Shown: positions 50,443 through 60,401 of the stretch, piece by piece | How positions within the stretch are numbered: the stretch's first letter is position 1 | Layout of the letters: each line of letters begins with the position of its first letter | Assembly: GCF_001905825.1 (NCBI RefSeq) | Contig: NZ_LIVV01000002.1 | Coordinates: forward strand, 1 to 64,000 | Direction of reading: 5' to 3' | From: Streptomyces sp. CB02009 | Lineage (GTDB): Bacteria; Actinomycetota; Actinomycetes; Streptomycetales; Streptomycetaceae | Length of the DNA: 64,000 nt | The notes under the pieces: model-generated | The model's database searches: none | Seen by the model: only the letters and a program-made list of their open reading frames with translations | What the model was told of the DNA's origin: nothing | Program-made: the position numbers and the translations under genes

Positions 50443-52212
50443 GTGTCCCGTGCCGTGCCCCGATCCCGCAAGGCCCTCGCGCTCGTGGCCGGAGCCGCCG
50501 CGCTCGCCGGGCCGCTGACACTCGCCGCGCCCGCGAGCGCCGCCGAAGCCCCGTACAGCGTCACCCCGCTGCGCTTCACCGTCGAGGCCGGCGGGCGGAG
50601 TTGCGCCGTCGACGCCGACCTGTACCGGCCCGCCGGCGTGGACGCCGCGCGTCCCGCGCCCGCGGTGCTCGCCACCAACGGCTTCGGAGGCAGCAAGAGC
50701 GACGGTTCCACCGACGCCATCGGCAGGGCCTTCGCCGAGCGGGGCTACGTCGGCCTGGTCTACTCCGGGCTCGGTTTCGGGAAGTCCGGCTGCCTGATCT
50801 CCCTCGACGACCCCGAGATCGACGGCCGCGCCGCCGCCCGGCTCGTCGACTTCCTCGCCGGCGACCGCGCCGCCGACGACGGCACCCGCGCCGACTTCGT
50901 CACCCGCGACGGAGCGGGCGACCCGCGCGTCGGCATGATCGGCGGCTCCTACGGCGGCGCCGTCCAGCTCGCCGCCGCCTCCGTCGACCCCCGTATCGAC
51001 GCCCTCGTCCCCCTCATCACCTGGAACGACCTCGCCTACTCCCTCGCCCCCAACGCCGCCGACCGCGCCACCCCCGGCGTCTTCAAGTGGCAGTGGGCGA
51101 ACGGGTTCTACCTGATCGGCGAGGGGCAGCCGCTGCTCGTCCCCTCGCTCGACCCCAGCCGGATCAACTCGATCCGCTGCCTGCATTTCGTCACCGACGC
51201 CTGCGGCACCGTGCGGCTCCTCAACTCCGGCCGCTACCCGAAGGCCGAGACCGCGAAGATGCTGGCCTACGCCCGCAGCGTCTCCCCGGTCTCGTACGTC
51301 GACCGGATCACCGCCCCCACGCTCATCGTCCAGGGCCAGGCCGACAGCCTGTTCACCCTCAACGAGGCGAACGCCACCTACGACCGGCTCCGCGAGCGCG
51401 GTGTCGACACCCGGATGATCTGGCAGTCCTGGGGACACAGCGGCGGCCAGAAGCCCGGCGAACTCGACCTGGCTCAGGGCAACCTGGAGGGAAGCTACGT
51501 CGGACAGCGGATCCTCGGATGGTTCGACCGGTACCTGCGGAAGAACCGGGCCGCCGACACCGGACCCGCCTTCGCCTGGTACCGGGACTGGCAGAGCGGC
51601 TACGGCGCCGCCGCCGAGGTGCCGGCGCTGAGCCAGCGGCTGTACCTCTCCGGCGACGGCAAGCTCGTCGACGACCGCGCGAAGGTCGCCCGTGGCGCGC
51701 GTACGTACAGCAACCGGCTCCTCCCGACGAGCCATTCCGAATCGTCGCTCGCCGGGATGATCGGGCTGCCCGACCCCCGGCCGTACGACACCGCGGGCAC
51801 CCACCTCGGCTGGACCAGCGCCCCGCTCACCGCGCCCGTCGACCTCGTCGGCGCCCCGCGGGCCACCCTGAAGGTGGACTCGCCGGCCACCGAGCGCGTC
51901 CAGGACTCCGGCGACGCCGCCGACAAGCTCGTGCTCTTCGCCAAGCTCTACGACATCGCCCCCGACGGCACCAGGACCCTGGTCAACCGCCTCGTCGCAC
52001 CGGTCCGGGTGCCGGACGTCACGCGCCCCTTCACGGTCGAACTGCCCGCCGTCGTCCACCGCTACGAGACGGGCCACCGGCTGGAGCTGGTGATCGCGGG
52101 CAGCGACACGGCGTACTCCGGGAACCGCGGCATCAAGCCGGTGACCGTCGTCGACGCCCCCGGAAACCCGGGGACGCTCGAACTGCCCCTGGTCCAGGGA
52201 CGGGTGGGCTAG
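50443..52212 (+). CDS. Secreted CocE/X-Pro dipeptidyl-peptidase-like hydrolase
   Basis: A 589-residue secreted alpha/beta hydrolase: Sec signal peptide ([27 protein letters not shown]), nucleophile elbow [22 protein letters not shown] and WGHSGG near the acid and His, then a C-terminal jelly-roll domain (about 410-585) as in CocE/NonD and X-Pro peptidases. GTG at 50443 chosen with GGAGG five bases upstream. Its TAG overlaps the convergent ADA stop. Confidence 0.87.
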   Translation: MSRAVPRSRKALALVAGAAALAGPLTLAAPASAAEAPYSVTPLRFTVEAGGRSCAVDADLYRPAGVDAARPAPAVLATNGFGGSKSDGSTDAIGRAFAERGYVGLVYSGLGFGKSGCLISLDDPEIDGRAAARLVDFLAGDRAADDGTRADFVTRDGAGDPRVGMIGGSYGGAVQLAAASVDPRIDALVPLITWNDLAYSLAPNAADRATPGVFKWQWANGFYLIGEGQPLLVPSLDPSRINSIRCLHFVTDACGTVRLLNSGRYPKAETAKMLAYARSVSPVSYVDRITAPTLIVQGQADSLFTLNEANATYDRLRERGVDTRMIWQSWGHSGGQKPGELDLAQGNLEGSYVGQRILGWFDRYLRKNRAADTGPAFAWYRDWQSGYGAAAEVPALSQRLYLSGDGKLVDDRAKVARGARTYSNRLLPTSHSESSLAGMIGLPDPRPYDTAGTHLGWTSAPLTAPVDLVGAPRATLKVDSPATERVQDSGDAADKLVLFAKLYDIAPDGTRTLVNRLVAPVRVPDVTRPFTVELPAVVHRYETGHRLELVIAGSDTAYSGNRGIKPVTVVDAPGNPGTLELPLVQGRVG

Positions 52213-53312
52213 ACCGAGACGGCCCGGAGCGCCGCGTACCCGGGGCGGACGACCTCGTCGACCAGCCGCTGCCGCTCCGGCAGCGGCAGGAAGGCGGCCT
52301 CCAGGGCGGCGACCGTGAACTCCTCGAAGACCTCGGGGCCGTAACCGAAGGCGTCCACCATGTGCTGGAACTCCTCGCTCATGGTGGTGCCGGAGACCAG
52401 CCGGTTGTCCGTGTTGAGCGTGATCCGGAAGCCCAGGCGGCGCAGCTCGTCGATCGGGTGCGAGGCGTAGTCCTTCGCGGCGCCCGTCTGGAGGTTGGAC
52501 GTCGGGCAGACCTCCAGGGCGATCCGGTTGTCCCGGACGTACGAGGCGAGCCGGCCCAGCGTGCCGTCCTCGGCGATGTCGTCGGTGATCCGCACGCCGT
52601 GGCCGATCCGCTCGGTGCCGCAGACCTGCACGGCCTCGTGGATCGACTCCGCGCCGACGGCCTCGCCGGCGTGGATCGTGAAGTGGCAGTTCTCCTGCTT
52701 CAGGTGCTGGAAGGCGGGGAGGTGGCGGGCCGGCGGGTTGCCGATCTCGCCGCCGGCGATGTCGAAGCCGGCCACGCCCTTGTCCCGGTGCGCGACCGTG
52801 AGCCGCGCGATCTCCAGCGAGCGGTCGGTGTGGCGCATGCCGGTGAGGAGGGTGCGGACGGTGATACGACCGCCGGAACGGCGCTCACCCTCGCGGAAGC
52901 CGTCGTTGACGGCCTCGACGACCTCGTCGAGGGTCAGGCCGCCCTCCAGGTGCTGCTCGGGGGCGTAGCGGATCTCGGCGTAGACGACACCGTCCGCCGC
53001 GAGGTCCTCGGCGCACTCGGCCGCGATGCGGGTGAGCGCCTCACGGGTCTGCATGACCGCGCAGGTGTGGGCGAAGGTCTCCAGGTAGCGCTCCAGCGAA
53101 CCGGAGTCGGCCGCGTCCCGGAACCAGACCGCGAGCGCGGCGGGGTCCTCGGTCGGCAGCGCGGTGTAGCCGCACTCCCGTGCCAGCTCGACTATGGTCG
53201 CGGCGCGCAGCCCACCGTCGAGGTGGTCGTGGAGGACGGCCTTGGGGGCCCGGCGGATCCACTCGGAGACGGTGGCGGCGGCAGGCGTGGCAGGGTTGTC
53301 AGACAAGTGCAT
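52209..53312 (-). CDS. Adenosine deaminase
   Basis: A 367-residue metal-dependent deaminase: HDHLDGGLR metal ligands, [20 protein letters not shown] and [12 protein letters not shown]. Converts adenosine to inosine in purine salvage. Full family length. A TTGTCWGACAA palindrome, also present before the GntR gene, overlaps its first codons. Confidence 0.95.
   Translation of the reverse strand: MHLSDNPATPAAATVSEWIRRAPKAVLHDHLDGGLRAATIVELARECGYTALPTEDPAALAVWFRDAADSGSLERYLETFAHTCAVMQTREALTRIAAECAEDLAADGVVYAEIRYAPEQHLEGGLTLDEVVEAVNDGFREGERRSGGRITVRTLLTGMRHTDRSLEIARLTVAHRDKGVAGFDIAGGEIGNPPARHLPAFQHLKQENCHFTIHAGEAVGAESIHEAVQVCGTERIGHGVRITDDIAEDGTLGRLASYVRDNRIALEVCPTSNLQTGAAKDYASHPIDELRRLGFRITLNTDNRLVSGTTMSEEFQHMVDAFGYGPEVFEEFTVAALEAAFLPLPERQRLVDEVVRPGYAALRAVSV
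53296..53306. promoter_or_regulatory. GntR-type operator overlapping the ADA start
   Basis: TTGTCAGACAA on the plus strand, at codons 3-6 of the adenosine deaminase gene. The same 11-bp palindrome occurs upstream of the neighbouring gntR gene. Confidence 0.5.
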
Positions 53313-53413
53313 GGCGGGGAAGTGTACGCCACGTGAGACGGGCCCGCTGTGACGGGCCCGACAGGGGTGGGGTGCGACCGCGGGACGGTCCGGTGGATCC
53401 TGGCCGGACCCGC

Positions 53414-54175
53414 CTAGTGCGACTGCAGGACGGGCAGGGCCGGGGCGCCCGTCGGGAGCATGTGCTTGGCGGCCAGGACCGGGGTCTCGCCGACCCGTAC
53501 GACCTGGGTGACCAGGACGGCCGGAGTGTCCGCCGGCCGCCCCAGCTGATCCCCCCGCCGCCGCCCGAGCAGCGTCGCCGTGATGCCGCTGTGCGCGGTG
53601 AGCGCCGTCTCCCGCGAGGCCCCGAGCAGGACCGACAGCATGGAGGCGGCCGGCCCGCGCGCGGCGCGCTCCTCCGCCGCCCGCAGGGCCGTGGCGAACT
53701 CCGGGTGCACCCGGTCGAGCAGCTCGTCGGCCGCCGCCCACTCGTGGCTCAGCGCCGCCGCCGTACCCTCCCCGGTCAGCACGGACTCCCAGAACCGCAG
53801 CTCCGCGCGGGCCGGGGCGAGCAGGTGCTGGGTGGTGAAGTCGGTCGGTTCCTCGACCGTCCGCAGCAGGGCCCGCACCCGCAGCGGCGTGCCCGCGCCG
53901 ATCAGCTCCTCCAGCGGCTGGACGTGCTCGAACCCGCGCCGCGGCGGCCGGTCGTTGACCGTCCGGCCCACCCCGCGGCGTACGGTCAGCAGGCCGTCCT
54001 CCTGGAGCAGCAGCAGGGCCTCGCGCAGGGCGGGCCGGCTCACGCCCAGCTCGGCGGCGAGCTTCGGCTCGGAGGGGAGCGTCGAGCCCGGCGGGTAGGT
54101 GCCGTCGTGGACGGCGTCCGCGATCCGCTCGTAGAGCGCCACGACCGGGCGCCGCCGCTGTCCGCTGACCGCCAC
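53414..54175 (-). CDS. GntR/HutC-family regulator
   Basis: A 253-residue regulator: N-terminal winged helix ([41 protein letters not shown]) and a UTRA-type ligand domain (about 90-250). Lies 101 bp upstream of ADA on the same strand; the palindrome TTGTCTGACAA is found upstream of this gene and at the ADA start, which fits autoregulation and control of ADA. Effector unknown, perhaps a nucleoside or sugar phosphate. Confidence 0.88.
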   Translation of the reverse strand: MAVSGQRRRPVVALYERIADAVHDGTYPPGSTLPSEPKLAAELGVSRPALREALLLLQEDGLLTVRRGVGRTVNDRPPRRGFEHVQPLEELIGAGTPLRVRALLRTVEEPTDFTTQHLLAPARAELRFWESVLTGEGTAAALSHEWAAADELLDRVHPEFATALRAAEERAARGPAASMLSVLLGASRETALTAHSGITATLLGRRRGDQLGRPADTPAVLVTQVVRVGETPVLAAKHMLPTGAPALPVLQSH

Positions 54176-54261
54176 GGCCGCTCCTCGTCTCGATTCCGGT
54201 CGGTCCCGGTGGATGTTCCCGCGGTTCCGACGGTGTCCGGCACCACGGTAGTCGGCTCACG

Positions 54262-54272
54262 TTGTCTGACAA
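54262..54272. promoter_or_regulatory. GntR-type operator upstream of gntR
   Basis: TTGTCTGACAA, a perfect palindrome around a central base, about 87 bp before the gntR start in the region shared with the divergent LapA-like gene. Confidence 0.55.
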
Positions 54273-54382
54273 GTCACCCGTTCGGCTCTCCTCGCCGTCA
54301 CGGTGAGGCGCCACTCACCTCATTCTGGTCCCACGGCTGCGGCCGGGTACGACCGACGGTACGACGGAGGAGAGGGCCGGGC

Positions 54383-54634
54383 ATGAGTCCGAACGAGACG
54401 TCACGGGCATCGGGCGGGGGCGGGTCCGGGTTCGCCGAGGCCCTCACCCCGGGCCGGATCGGGATGGCCGTGCTCGCCATCGTCACCCTGGTCTTCATCT
54501 TCCAGAACACCCGGGAGGTCAAGATCCGGCTCCTCGTCCCCGAGGTGTCCATGCCGCTCTATCTGGCCCTGCTCGCGACCGCGCTCATCGGCGCCGCGTG
54601 CGGCGGCTACGCCGCGGCCCGGAGGCGGAAGTGA
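54383..54634 (+). CDS. LapA-domain small membrane protein
   Basis: An 83-residue protein with two TM segments: IGMAVLAIVTLVFIFQNTR (about 27-45) and ALLATALIGAACGGYAAARR (about 62-81), with the LapA-type FIFQNTREVKIRLLVPEV linker. GGAGGAGAGG before the ATG. Function in envelope assembly is known only for distant relatives. Stop overlaps the next GTG. Confidence 0.82.
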   Translation: MSPNETSRASGGGGSGFAEALTPGRIGMAVLAIVTLVFIFQNTREVKIRLLVPEVSMPLYLALLATALIGAACGGYAAARRRK

Positions 54635-54975
54635 GGCGGCGCGCCGTCGTGGGGGCGGGTGCCGTCCTCGCGCTCGCGGCCGTCGCCGTCACCTCGACGG
54701 AGGAGACGGCCGGGGCCGACGACGGCACCCGGCCGGTGCCGGACTTCCTCGGCCGCGGTCTGTGGCGGGTCTTCACCCGTCTCGACCGCCGCACCCGGCT
54801 CGACGTCCACGACGTGAGCGGGCGCGACCGGCGGGTGATCTGGCCGCCGCGATGGCGGGTCGTCACCCAGTACCCGGCGGCGGGCACGGGCCTCGACCGC
54901 CGCACCACCGTCATGATCGGAGTCGTACGGAAGGGTGAGAGCTGCCCGCCCCGGGTACGTACGGCACGCCGCTGA
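54631..54975 (+). CDS. Secreted PASTA-like small protein
   Basis: A 114-residue protein: signal peptide (RRRAVVGAGAVLALAAVAVTS) and one PASTA-like repeat (VPDFLGRGLWRVFTRLD to RTTVMIGVV). PASTA domains bind muropeptides or beta-lactams. Translationally coupled to the LapA-like gene; the pair may act at the envelope. Confidence 0.65.
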   Translation: MRRRAVVGAGAVLALAAVAVTSTEETAGADDGTRPVPDFLGRGLWRVFTRLDRRTRLDVHDVSGRDRRVIWPPRWRVVTQYPAAGTGLDRRTTVMIGVVRKGESCPPRVRTARR

Positions 54976-55114
54976 GCCCAGGCAGGCACCGTCGAGCGGG
55001 GCTTTCGGTCGACGCCCCGGAACTGTCGAGCGGCTCGTCGGGCGAGGCCCCGGCACCGCCGAGCGGCCCGTCTGCCGACGCCAGGGCCCAGCCCCCGCCG
55101 GCCCCCGGCCCCGC

Positions 55115-55447
55115 TCAGCGCTTGTAGTTGATCTTCATCGTGTCGAGGTCGGTGACCGTCGACCGCAGCCCTTTGTACCCGTGGCCGAGCTTCCCGAGCG
55201 CGGTCTCCACCCGGTCCTCCGCGAGCGCGCCCGCCATCTCGTCGCCGTCCTCCGCGTCGGAGACGACGACCAGGCGGTACGAGAAGTGCTTGAGCGTCCG
55301 GTCGTAGGTCAGCGAGCCCTCCTCGGTGAACTGCATCGCGGTCAGCCCGTGCGCGTCCACCTCGGCGAGCAGCCGGGTCCGGCTCTCCTCCGACAGTCCG
55401 TCGAAGGTGCCGCGCACGATGACCCGGTAGGTGTGCTGCGTGCCCAT
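55115..55447 (-). CDS. DUF6204-like small protein
   Basis: A 110-residue cytoplasmic protein, YRVIVRGTFDGLSEESRTRLLAEVDAHG and GYKGLRSTVTDLDTMKINYK. It matches my memory of the DUF6204 family of actinobacteria; no function known. ATG at 55445-55447. Confidence 0.75.
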   Translation of the reverse strand: MGTQHTYRVIVRGTFDGLSEESRTRLLAEVDAHGLTAMQFTEEGSLTYDRTLKHFSYRLVVVSDAEDGDEMAGALAEDRVETALGKLGHGYKGLRSTVTDLDTMKINYKR

Positions 55448-55627
55448 TCCTCGTACTCCCTGTGCCCTGGTTCTCCGGCCGCCCGACGGCGTACCGACCT
55501 GCCACCCTACGGCGGCGGCCGCCCGGTCCGCCCGGAATTTCCGGCTGGCCCCGCGCCTCGGGACCGGCCGAAGCCCGAGGCGGAGAACCCCTGGTCAGGA
55601 AGGCCCCCGGGCGTGTTCCATGGGGCG

Positions 55628-57646
55628 ATGACGACCGTACGACGTGCCGTACTGACGCTGCCCGCCGCCCCCTTGGGCCCGGACAACCCCCTTCCCGCAC
55701 TGCGGGCCCCCGCCGGCGCCGGGGCCCACGCGGTCGACCCGCGGACCCTCGCGGAACTCCCGCGCGACATGGCCAGGGGCATCGGCCGGGACCCGCTGCG
55801 CAGCCTCCTGCCCGCCCCCGTGCGCGACGGCTACGGCCGCGAGCGCACACCCGCGGACCTCGACACGATCGTGATCGAGAACGACCGGCTCCGGGTGACC
55901 GTGCTGCCCGGTCTCGGCGGTCGCGTCCACTCGCTCCACCACAAGCCCACCGGACGCGAACTGCTCTACCGCAACCCGGTGTTCCAGCCGGCCGCGTTCG
56001 CCCTCAACGGCGCCTGGTTCTCCGGCGGCGTCGAATGGAACATCGGGGCCACCGGCCACACCACCCTCTCCTGCTCGCCTCTGCACGCGGCGACCGTCCG
56101 TGCCCCCGACGGCGGGCCGATGCTCCGCCTGTGGGAGTGGGAGCGACTGCGCGACCTGCCCTTCCAGGTGGACCTCTGGCTCCCGGAGGGCTCCGACTTC
56201 CTGTACGTCGGGGTCCGGATACGCAACCCCCACGAGCGGACCGCCCCCGTCTACTGGTGGTCCAACATCGCCGTCCCCGAGGACCGGCGTGTCCTCGCGC
56301 CCGCCGACGCCGCCTGGCACCACGGCTACGAGCGCGGCCTGAGCCGGGTCCCCGTACCGGTCACCGAGGACGGCACCGACCGCACGTACCCGCTGAACAG
56401 CACCCACGCCGCCGACTGGTTCTACGACCTGCCCGAGGGCCGGCGCCGCTGGATCGCCGCCCTCGACGCGGACGGCACCGGGCTCGTCCAGACCTCCACC
56501 GACCCGCTGCGCGGCCGCAAGCTCTTCGTGTGGGGCACCGGGCGCGGCGGCCGGCGCTGGCAGGAGTGGCTGACGGAACCCGGCACCCCCGGCTACGCCG
56601 AGATCCAGGCCGGGCTCGCCCGCACCCAGCTGGAGCACCTGGAGCTCGCGGCCGGAGCGGAGTTCAGCTGGCTGGAGGCGTACGGACCGCTCGCCGCCGA
56701 CCCCGCGACGGCGCTCGGCGAGGACTGGAGCGCCGCCCGCGCCGACGTCGAGCGCAGCCTGTCCGGCGCACTGCCCCGCGCCGCCGTCGACGCCGCGTAC
56801 ACGGCCTGGCGGGAGCGGGCGGCCGACCTCGCTCCGGAGGAGGTCCTCGCGGCCGGATCCGGCTGGGGAGCGCTCGAAGTGCTGCGCGGGGGACACGAGT
56901 TGCCCGGTACGCCGTTCCCGGAGTCCACCCTCGGACCCGAGCAGGAGCCGTGGCGGGAACTGCTCCGCACCGGCGTCCTGCCGGCCCCGGTGACCGGCGC
57001 GGCCCCTCTGATCGCGCCGCTGGTCGCCTCCCCCTGGCGGGACATGCTGGAGACCGCGCCCGCCGACCCCACCACCGAGTACCAGCTCGGCATCGCCCAG
57101 TGGCACGCGGGCGACCGGGCGCAGGCGGTACGGAGCTGGGAGCGGGGACTCAAGGAGGCGGGAACGCGCTGGCCCCTGCTGTACTGCCTGGCCGTCGCCG
57201 ACCGGGAGGACGGCCACCCGGAACGCGCCGCCGACCACTTCGAGGAGGCCTTCACCGACCACGAGGCGACGGCGGGCGGCGCGGAGTCCGCCACCGGCCC
57301 CGGGACGACGACGGCCGGTGCGGACGAGGACGAGGGGCGCGCGCTGTTCGCCACCGCGCTCGGCCGCGAGGCGCTCGACGCGCTCCTCGCCGTCGACCGG
57401 CCCGACCGGGCGCGGGCCCTCTGGCACCGGCTGCCGGACTCCGCCCGGCGGCGCGGGGCCTTCCGGCTGATCGAGGTACGGCTGCTGCTCGCCGAGCGCC
57501 GGCCGGACGAGGCACGGGCCGTCTTCGACGCCGGCTTCGAGGTCGCGGACCTGCGTGAGGGCGCCGAGGTCCTGGGCGAGCTCTGGCGGCGGTTCACCGA
57601 CGAACTCCTGCCGGACGCCTACGAGTTCAGGATGCGACCGAGCTGA
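55628..57646 (+). CDS. DUF5107 galactose-mutarotase-like/TPR protein
   Basis: A 672-residue protein: N-terminal DUF5107 beta-sandwich (ENDRLRVTVLPGLGGRVHSL, ALNGAWFSGGVEWNIGATGH, YWWSNIAVPEDRRVL) related to aldose-1-epimerase folds, and a C-terminal helical TPR part (about 490-670: YQLGIAQWHAGDRAQAVRSW). Likely binds or processes carbohydrates; no catalytic assignment. ATG 55628 starts the conserved region. Confidence 0.82.
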   Translation: MTTVRRAVLTLPAAPLGPDNPLPALRAPAGAGAHAVDPRTLAELPRDMARGIGRDPLRSLLPAPVRDGYGRERTPADLDTIVIENDRLRVTVLPGLGGRVHSLHHKPTGRELLYRNPVFQPAAFALNGAWFSGGVEWNIGATGHTTLSCSPLHAATVRAPDGGPMLRLWEWERLRDLPFQVDLWLPEGSDFLYVGVRIRNPHERTAPVYWWSNIAVPEDRRVLAPADAAWHHGYERGLSRVPVPVTEDGTDRTYPLNSTHAADWFYDLPEGRRRWIAALDADGTGLVQTSTDPLRGRKLFVWGTGRGGRRWQEWLTEPGTPGYAEIQAGLARTQLEHLELAAGAEFSWLEAYGPLAADPATALGEDWSAARADVERSLSGALPRAAVDAAYTAWRERAADLAPEEVLAAGSGWGALEVLRGGHELPGTPFPESTLGPEQEPWRELLRTGVLPAPVTGAAPLIAPLVASPWRDMLETAPADPTTEYQLGIAQWHAGDRAQAVRSWERGLKEAGTRWPLLYCLAVADREDGHPERAADHFEEAFTDHEATAGGAESATGPGTTTAGADEDEGRALFATALGREALDALLAVDRPDRARALWHRLPDSARRRGAFRLIEVRLLLAERRPDEARAVFDAGFEVADLREGAEVLGELWRRFTDELLPDAYEFRMRPS

Positions 57647-57720
57647 GGGCAGGGCCCCGTCCGGGGGTGAGGTCGCTACCCTGGAGGGGACGGAGACCGT
57701 GGGGGAGCGGAGGTCCGGGG

Positions 57721-57948
57721 ATGGCGGCGTGGGCGACACAGGAGTGCCGGTGCGGGCATCCCCGCTTCCGGCACGGGGAACCCCGGTTCTCGGGAACCTG
57801 CGGCGGCTGCCTGTGCGGATCCTTCGAACTGCCCCCGGCTCCGGCCCTCGCGGACGAACCGCCCCCGCCGCCGGAGCCGGACCGCACACCCCACCCCGGC
57901 TGCCCCCTCCAGGACCCGGACTGCCTCGGGTTCCACGACGTCTACTGA
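57721..57948 (+). CDS. Small Cys-rich protein
   Basis: A 75-residue protein: CRCGHPRFRHG and CGGCLCGSFE provide six cysteines and histidines suited to zinc binding, followed by a Pro-rich tail and CPLQDPDCLGFHDVY. GGAGG lies upstream of the ATG; an in-frame GTG at 57667 would lengthen it. Overlaps the WYL gene by seven bases, tail to tail. Function unknown. Confidence 0.6.
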   Translation: MAAWATQECRCGHPRFRHGEPRFSGTCGGCLCGSFELPPAPALADEPPPPPEPDRTPHPGCPLQDPDCLGFHDVY

Positions 57949-58892
57949 GAGGTCGCGCGGAGGAAGCGGGCACCCCATTCCCGGACGTGCGCCGCGAACT
58001 CCGGCGGCCCCAGCACCTCGAACTCGGCCCCCACGTTGCCGAGCGCCTGCGTCGGCCAGTCGAGGGACGTCGACGTCATGGTGAGCCGGCAGCTGTCCGG
58101 GCCGGCCGGCTCGACCGTGCCCCACCGGCCGACCGTCCGCCGCACCCGGGCGGCTGACGCGTGGACGAGGACCTCGACCGTGTGCGGCACCGGGGCCCCG
58201 CTCGCCGCCCGCACGAAGGCCACGGCGCCCTCGGCCGGCAGCGGACGCGGCCGGAAGCGGGCTCCGGTCGCCTCCGGCCCGGTCAGCCGGTCGAGTCGGA
58301 AGCTGCGCCAGTCCTGCCGGTCCAGATCGTAGGCGACCAGGTACCAGCGCCCGCCGAGGGCGACGACGCGGTGCGGCTCGACCTCGCGCCCGGAGGCCGC
58401 CGAGCCCCGGGCGGTGTAGTCGAACCGCAGCCGCTCCCCGTCCCGGCACGCCTGGGCGACCGCGGTGAGCACCCCCGCCGCGACCGCCGGGCCGGACGCA
58501 CCGGCGGAGACGGTCACCGCCCGGAGGGCGTCCACCCGGGCCCGCAGCCGGGGCGGCAGGACCCGCACCACCTTGGTGAGCGCCCGCAGCGACGCGTCCT
58601 CGATCCCCACGATCCCGCTCTGTGCCGCGTCGCCGATGCCGACGGCGAGGGCCACCGCCTCCTCGTCGTCGAGCAGGAGCGGCGGTAGGACGGCGCCGGG
58701 CGCGAGCTGGTAGCCGCCGTCGGTGCCGCGGGCCGCGCCGACCGGATAGCCGAGCTCGCGCAGCCGGTCGATGTCGCGGCGCAGGGTCCGCTCGGACACC
58801 CCGAGTCGCTCGCACAGGTCAGGACCGGGCCAGTGGCGGTGGGTCTGCAGCAGGGAGAGCAGCCGGAGGGTCCGTGAGCTGGTGTTCGCCAT
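57942..58892 (-). CDS. WYL-domain transcriptional regulator (YafY-like)
   Basis: A 316-residue regulator: N-terminal HTH_11 (LRLLSLLQTHRHWPGPDL, RLGVSERTLRRDIDRLRELG) and a WYL ligand domain (about 135-210, RVVALGGRWYLVAYDLDRQDW). CCTTCCGG/CCGGAAGG inverted elements at 58910-58936 just upstream could be its operator. Confidence 0.9.
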   Translation of the reverse strand: MANTSSRTLRLLSLLQTHRHWPGPDLCERLGVSERTLRRDIDRLRELGYPVGAARGTDGGYQLAPGAVLPPLLLDDEEAVALAVGIGDAAQSGIVGIEDASLRALTKVVRVLPPRLRARVDALRAVTVSAGASGPAVAAGVLTAVAQACRDGERLRFDYTARGSAASGREVEPHRVVALGGRWYLVAYDLDRQDWRSFRLDRLTGPEATGARFRPRPLPAEGAVAFVRAASGAPVPHTVEVLVHASAARVRRTVGRWGTVEPAGPDSCRLTMTSTSLDWPTQALGNVGAEFEVLGPPEFAAHVREWGARFLRATSQ

Positions 58893-58909
58893 GCCGGAAT
58901 ACTGCCCGG

Positions 58910-58936
58910 CCTTCCGGCCGGAAAGTGACCGGAAGG
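58910..58936. promoter_or_regulatory. Inverted repeat upstream of WYL regulator
   Basis: CCTTCCGG (58910-58917) and CCGGAAGG (58929-58936), with an additional CCGGAAA copy in between. Lies between the WYL gene and the divergent small ORF; plausible autoregulatory site. Confidence 0.4.
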
Positions 58937-58987
58937 CTCCCTAGGGTCGATGTCGAGGACACCATGGGTCGACGTGAGGACCAGGAA

Positions 58988-59086
58988 ATGATCATTCGTG
59001 AGATCGCGCCGGCCGCACGGGGCGCGGGCGTCCCGACCTGCCTGGAGCCGACGCGGGCCGGCGATGTCTCGGTGCGGCTGTCGTGA
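58988..59086 (+). CDS. Possible 32-aa upstream ORF
   Basis: ATG to TGA encoding MIIREIAPAARGAGVPTCLE followed by a short tail. Its stop overlaps the GTG of the next gene (GTGA), and AGGA precedes it. It may be a leader peptide for coupled translation or a remnant; composition alone cannot decide. Confidence 0.3.
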   Translation: MIIREIAPAARGAGVPTCLEPTRAGDVSVRLS

Positions 59087-60219
59087 CCGCGCTCTCCCTC
59101 CGGGCCCTCAACCGGGCGCTCCTCGACCGGCAGTTCCTGCTCGCGCGCACCGACCGAACGCCGCTCGACGTGATCGGACGCCTGGCCGCCCTCCAGGCCC
59201 AGGAGCCCAACTGGCCCTACGTCGGCCTGTGGAGCAGGATCCACGACTTCACCCGGGCGGAACTCACCGCGCTCGTCGAGGACCGGAAGGTCGTGCGGTC
59301 CGCCCTGCTCCGCAGCACCCAGCACCTCACCACGGCCGACGACTTCCTCCGCATGCGGCCCCTGCTTCAGCCCGTGCTCGACCGCACCGCCGGCTCGTCG
59401 TACTTCACCCGGAACCGCGCCGCCCGGGACAGCGCCTCCGGGCACGGCACGGGCCTGGACGCGGCGTCCCTCGTCGCTGAGGGGCTCGCCCTGCTCGGCG
59501 GCCGGACGCTGCCCCGCAGGGAACTGGCCCGACGACTCGCCGAACGCCACCCCGGTCACGACGGACGGATCCTGGCGGGGGAGGTCGAGCTGCGGACCCC
59601 GCTCGTCCATGATCCCGCCACGGCCTCCTGGGGCTCCTGGGGCAACCGCTCGGCGATCTCCGTGACGCCCGCCGCGGCATGGCTGGGACGACCGGCCGCG
59701 GCCACCGGCGACGGCGAAGCGGCGAGGGAGCTGATCCGCCGCTACCTCGCCGCGTTCGGCCCGGCCGGCGTCAAGGACGTCCAGGCCTGGAGCGGCCTGA
59801 CCCGCCTGGGCGAGGTCGTCGCGACCATGGGTGCCGAGCTGCGCCGCTACGCCGGCCCCGGAGGCGCAGAGCTGTTCGACCTGGCCGACGCGGAGCTGCC
59901 CGACCCCGAGACCCCGGCCCCGGCGCGGCTGCTGCCCGCGTTCGACAACGTCCTGCTCGGCCATGCCGACCGGACCCGGATCATCGACGACGAGGACCGT
60001 CCCCGCGTCATGCCGGGCTCGGCGCGGGTCCTGCCCACCTTCCTGGTGGACGGCCGGGTGCACGGAACGTGGTCACTCGACGCCGGAACACTACGACTCG
60101 CCCCGTTCCGCCCGCTCCGCGCCACCGACCGGACGGCCCTGGAGCAGGAGGCGCACCGACTGCTGCCGTTCGTGGGCGGCACGACGGTGGCCCACGACGA
60201 CCGGCCCGCCACGACCTGA
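59083..60219 (+). CDS. Winged-helix DNA-binding domain protein (HTH_42)
   Basis: A 378-residue protein of the AlkZ/AlkX-like winged-helix family: LRALNRALLDRQFLLARTDR, RLAALQAQEPNWPYVGLWSR, LLPAFDNVLLGHADRTRII and VLPTFLVDGRVHGTWSL. Relatives are DNA glycosylases that open crosslinks or remove alkylated bases, but most copies in Streptomyces are uncharacterised. GTG start overlaps the short upstream ORF. Confidence 0.83.
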   Translation: MTALSLRALNRALLDRQFLLARTDRTPLDVIGRLAALQAQEPNWPYVGLWSRIHDFTRAELTALVEDRKVVRSALLRSTQHLTTADDFLRMRPLLQPVLDRTAGSSYFTRNRAARDSASGHGTGLDAASLVAEGLALLGGRTLPRRELARRLAERHPGHDGRILAGEVELRTPLVHDPATASWGSWGNRSAISVTPAAAWLGRPAAATGDGEAARELIRRYLAAFGPAGVKDVQAWSGLTRLGEVVATMGAELRRYAGPGGAELFDLADAELPDPETPAPARLLPAFDNVLLGHADRTRIIDDEDRPRVMPGSARVLPTFLVDGRVHGTWSLDAGTLRLAPFRPLRATDRTALEQEAHRLLPFVGGTTVAHDDRPATT

Positions 60220-60401
60220 CCGGCCACGACTCACAGGCCACGACCTGACCGGCCCCGGGCGTCGCCTCGGGCTTCGACCGGGTCCTCGCCCCGGCCGCGC
60301 CCGCCGGAAAGGGCGCCGGACGCGCCGAGCGCCGATCATGGGAGGGGGCACCCCGCGCGCCGGCGGGTGCTCGTACCGCCCGGGAGGCAGGAGGCACGGG
60401 A

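Noticed and set aside
54990..55065. TCGAGCG-like elements near the DUF6204-like gene resembling SARP heptamers
   Set aside because: Spacing is 17 bp or more rather than 11, no -10 box follows, and the adjacent gene reads the other way.
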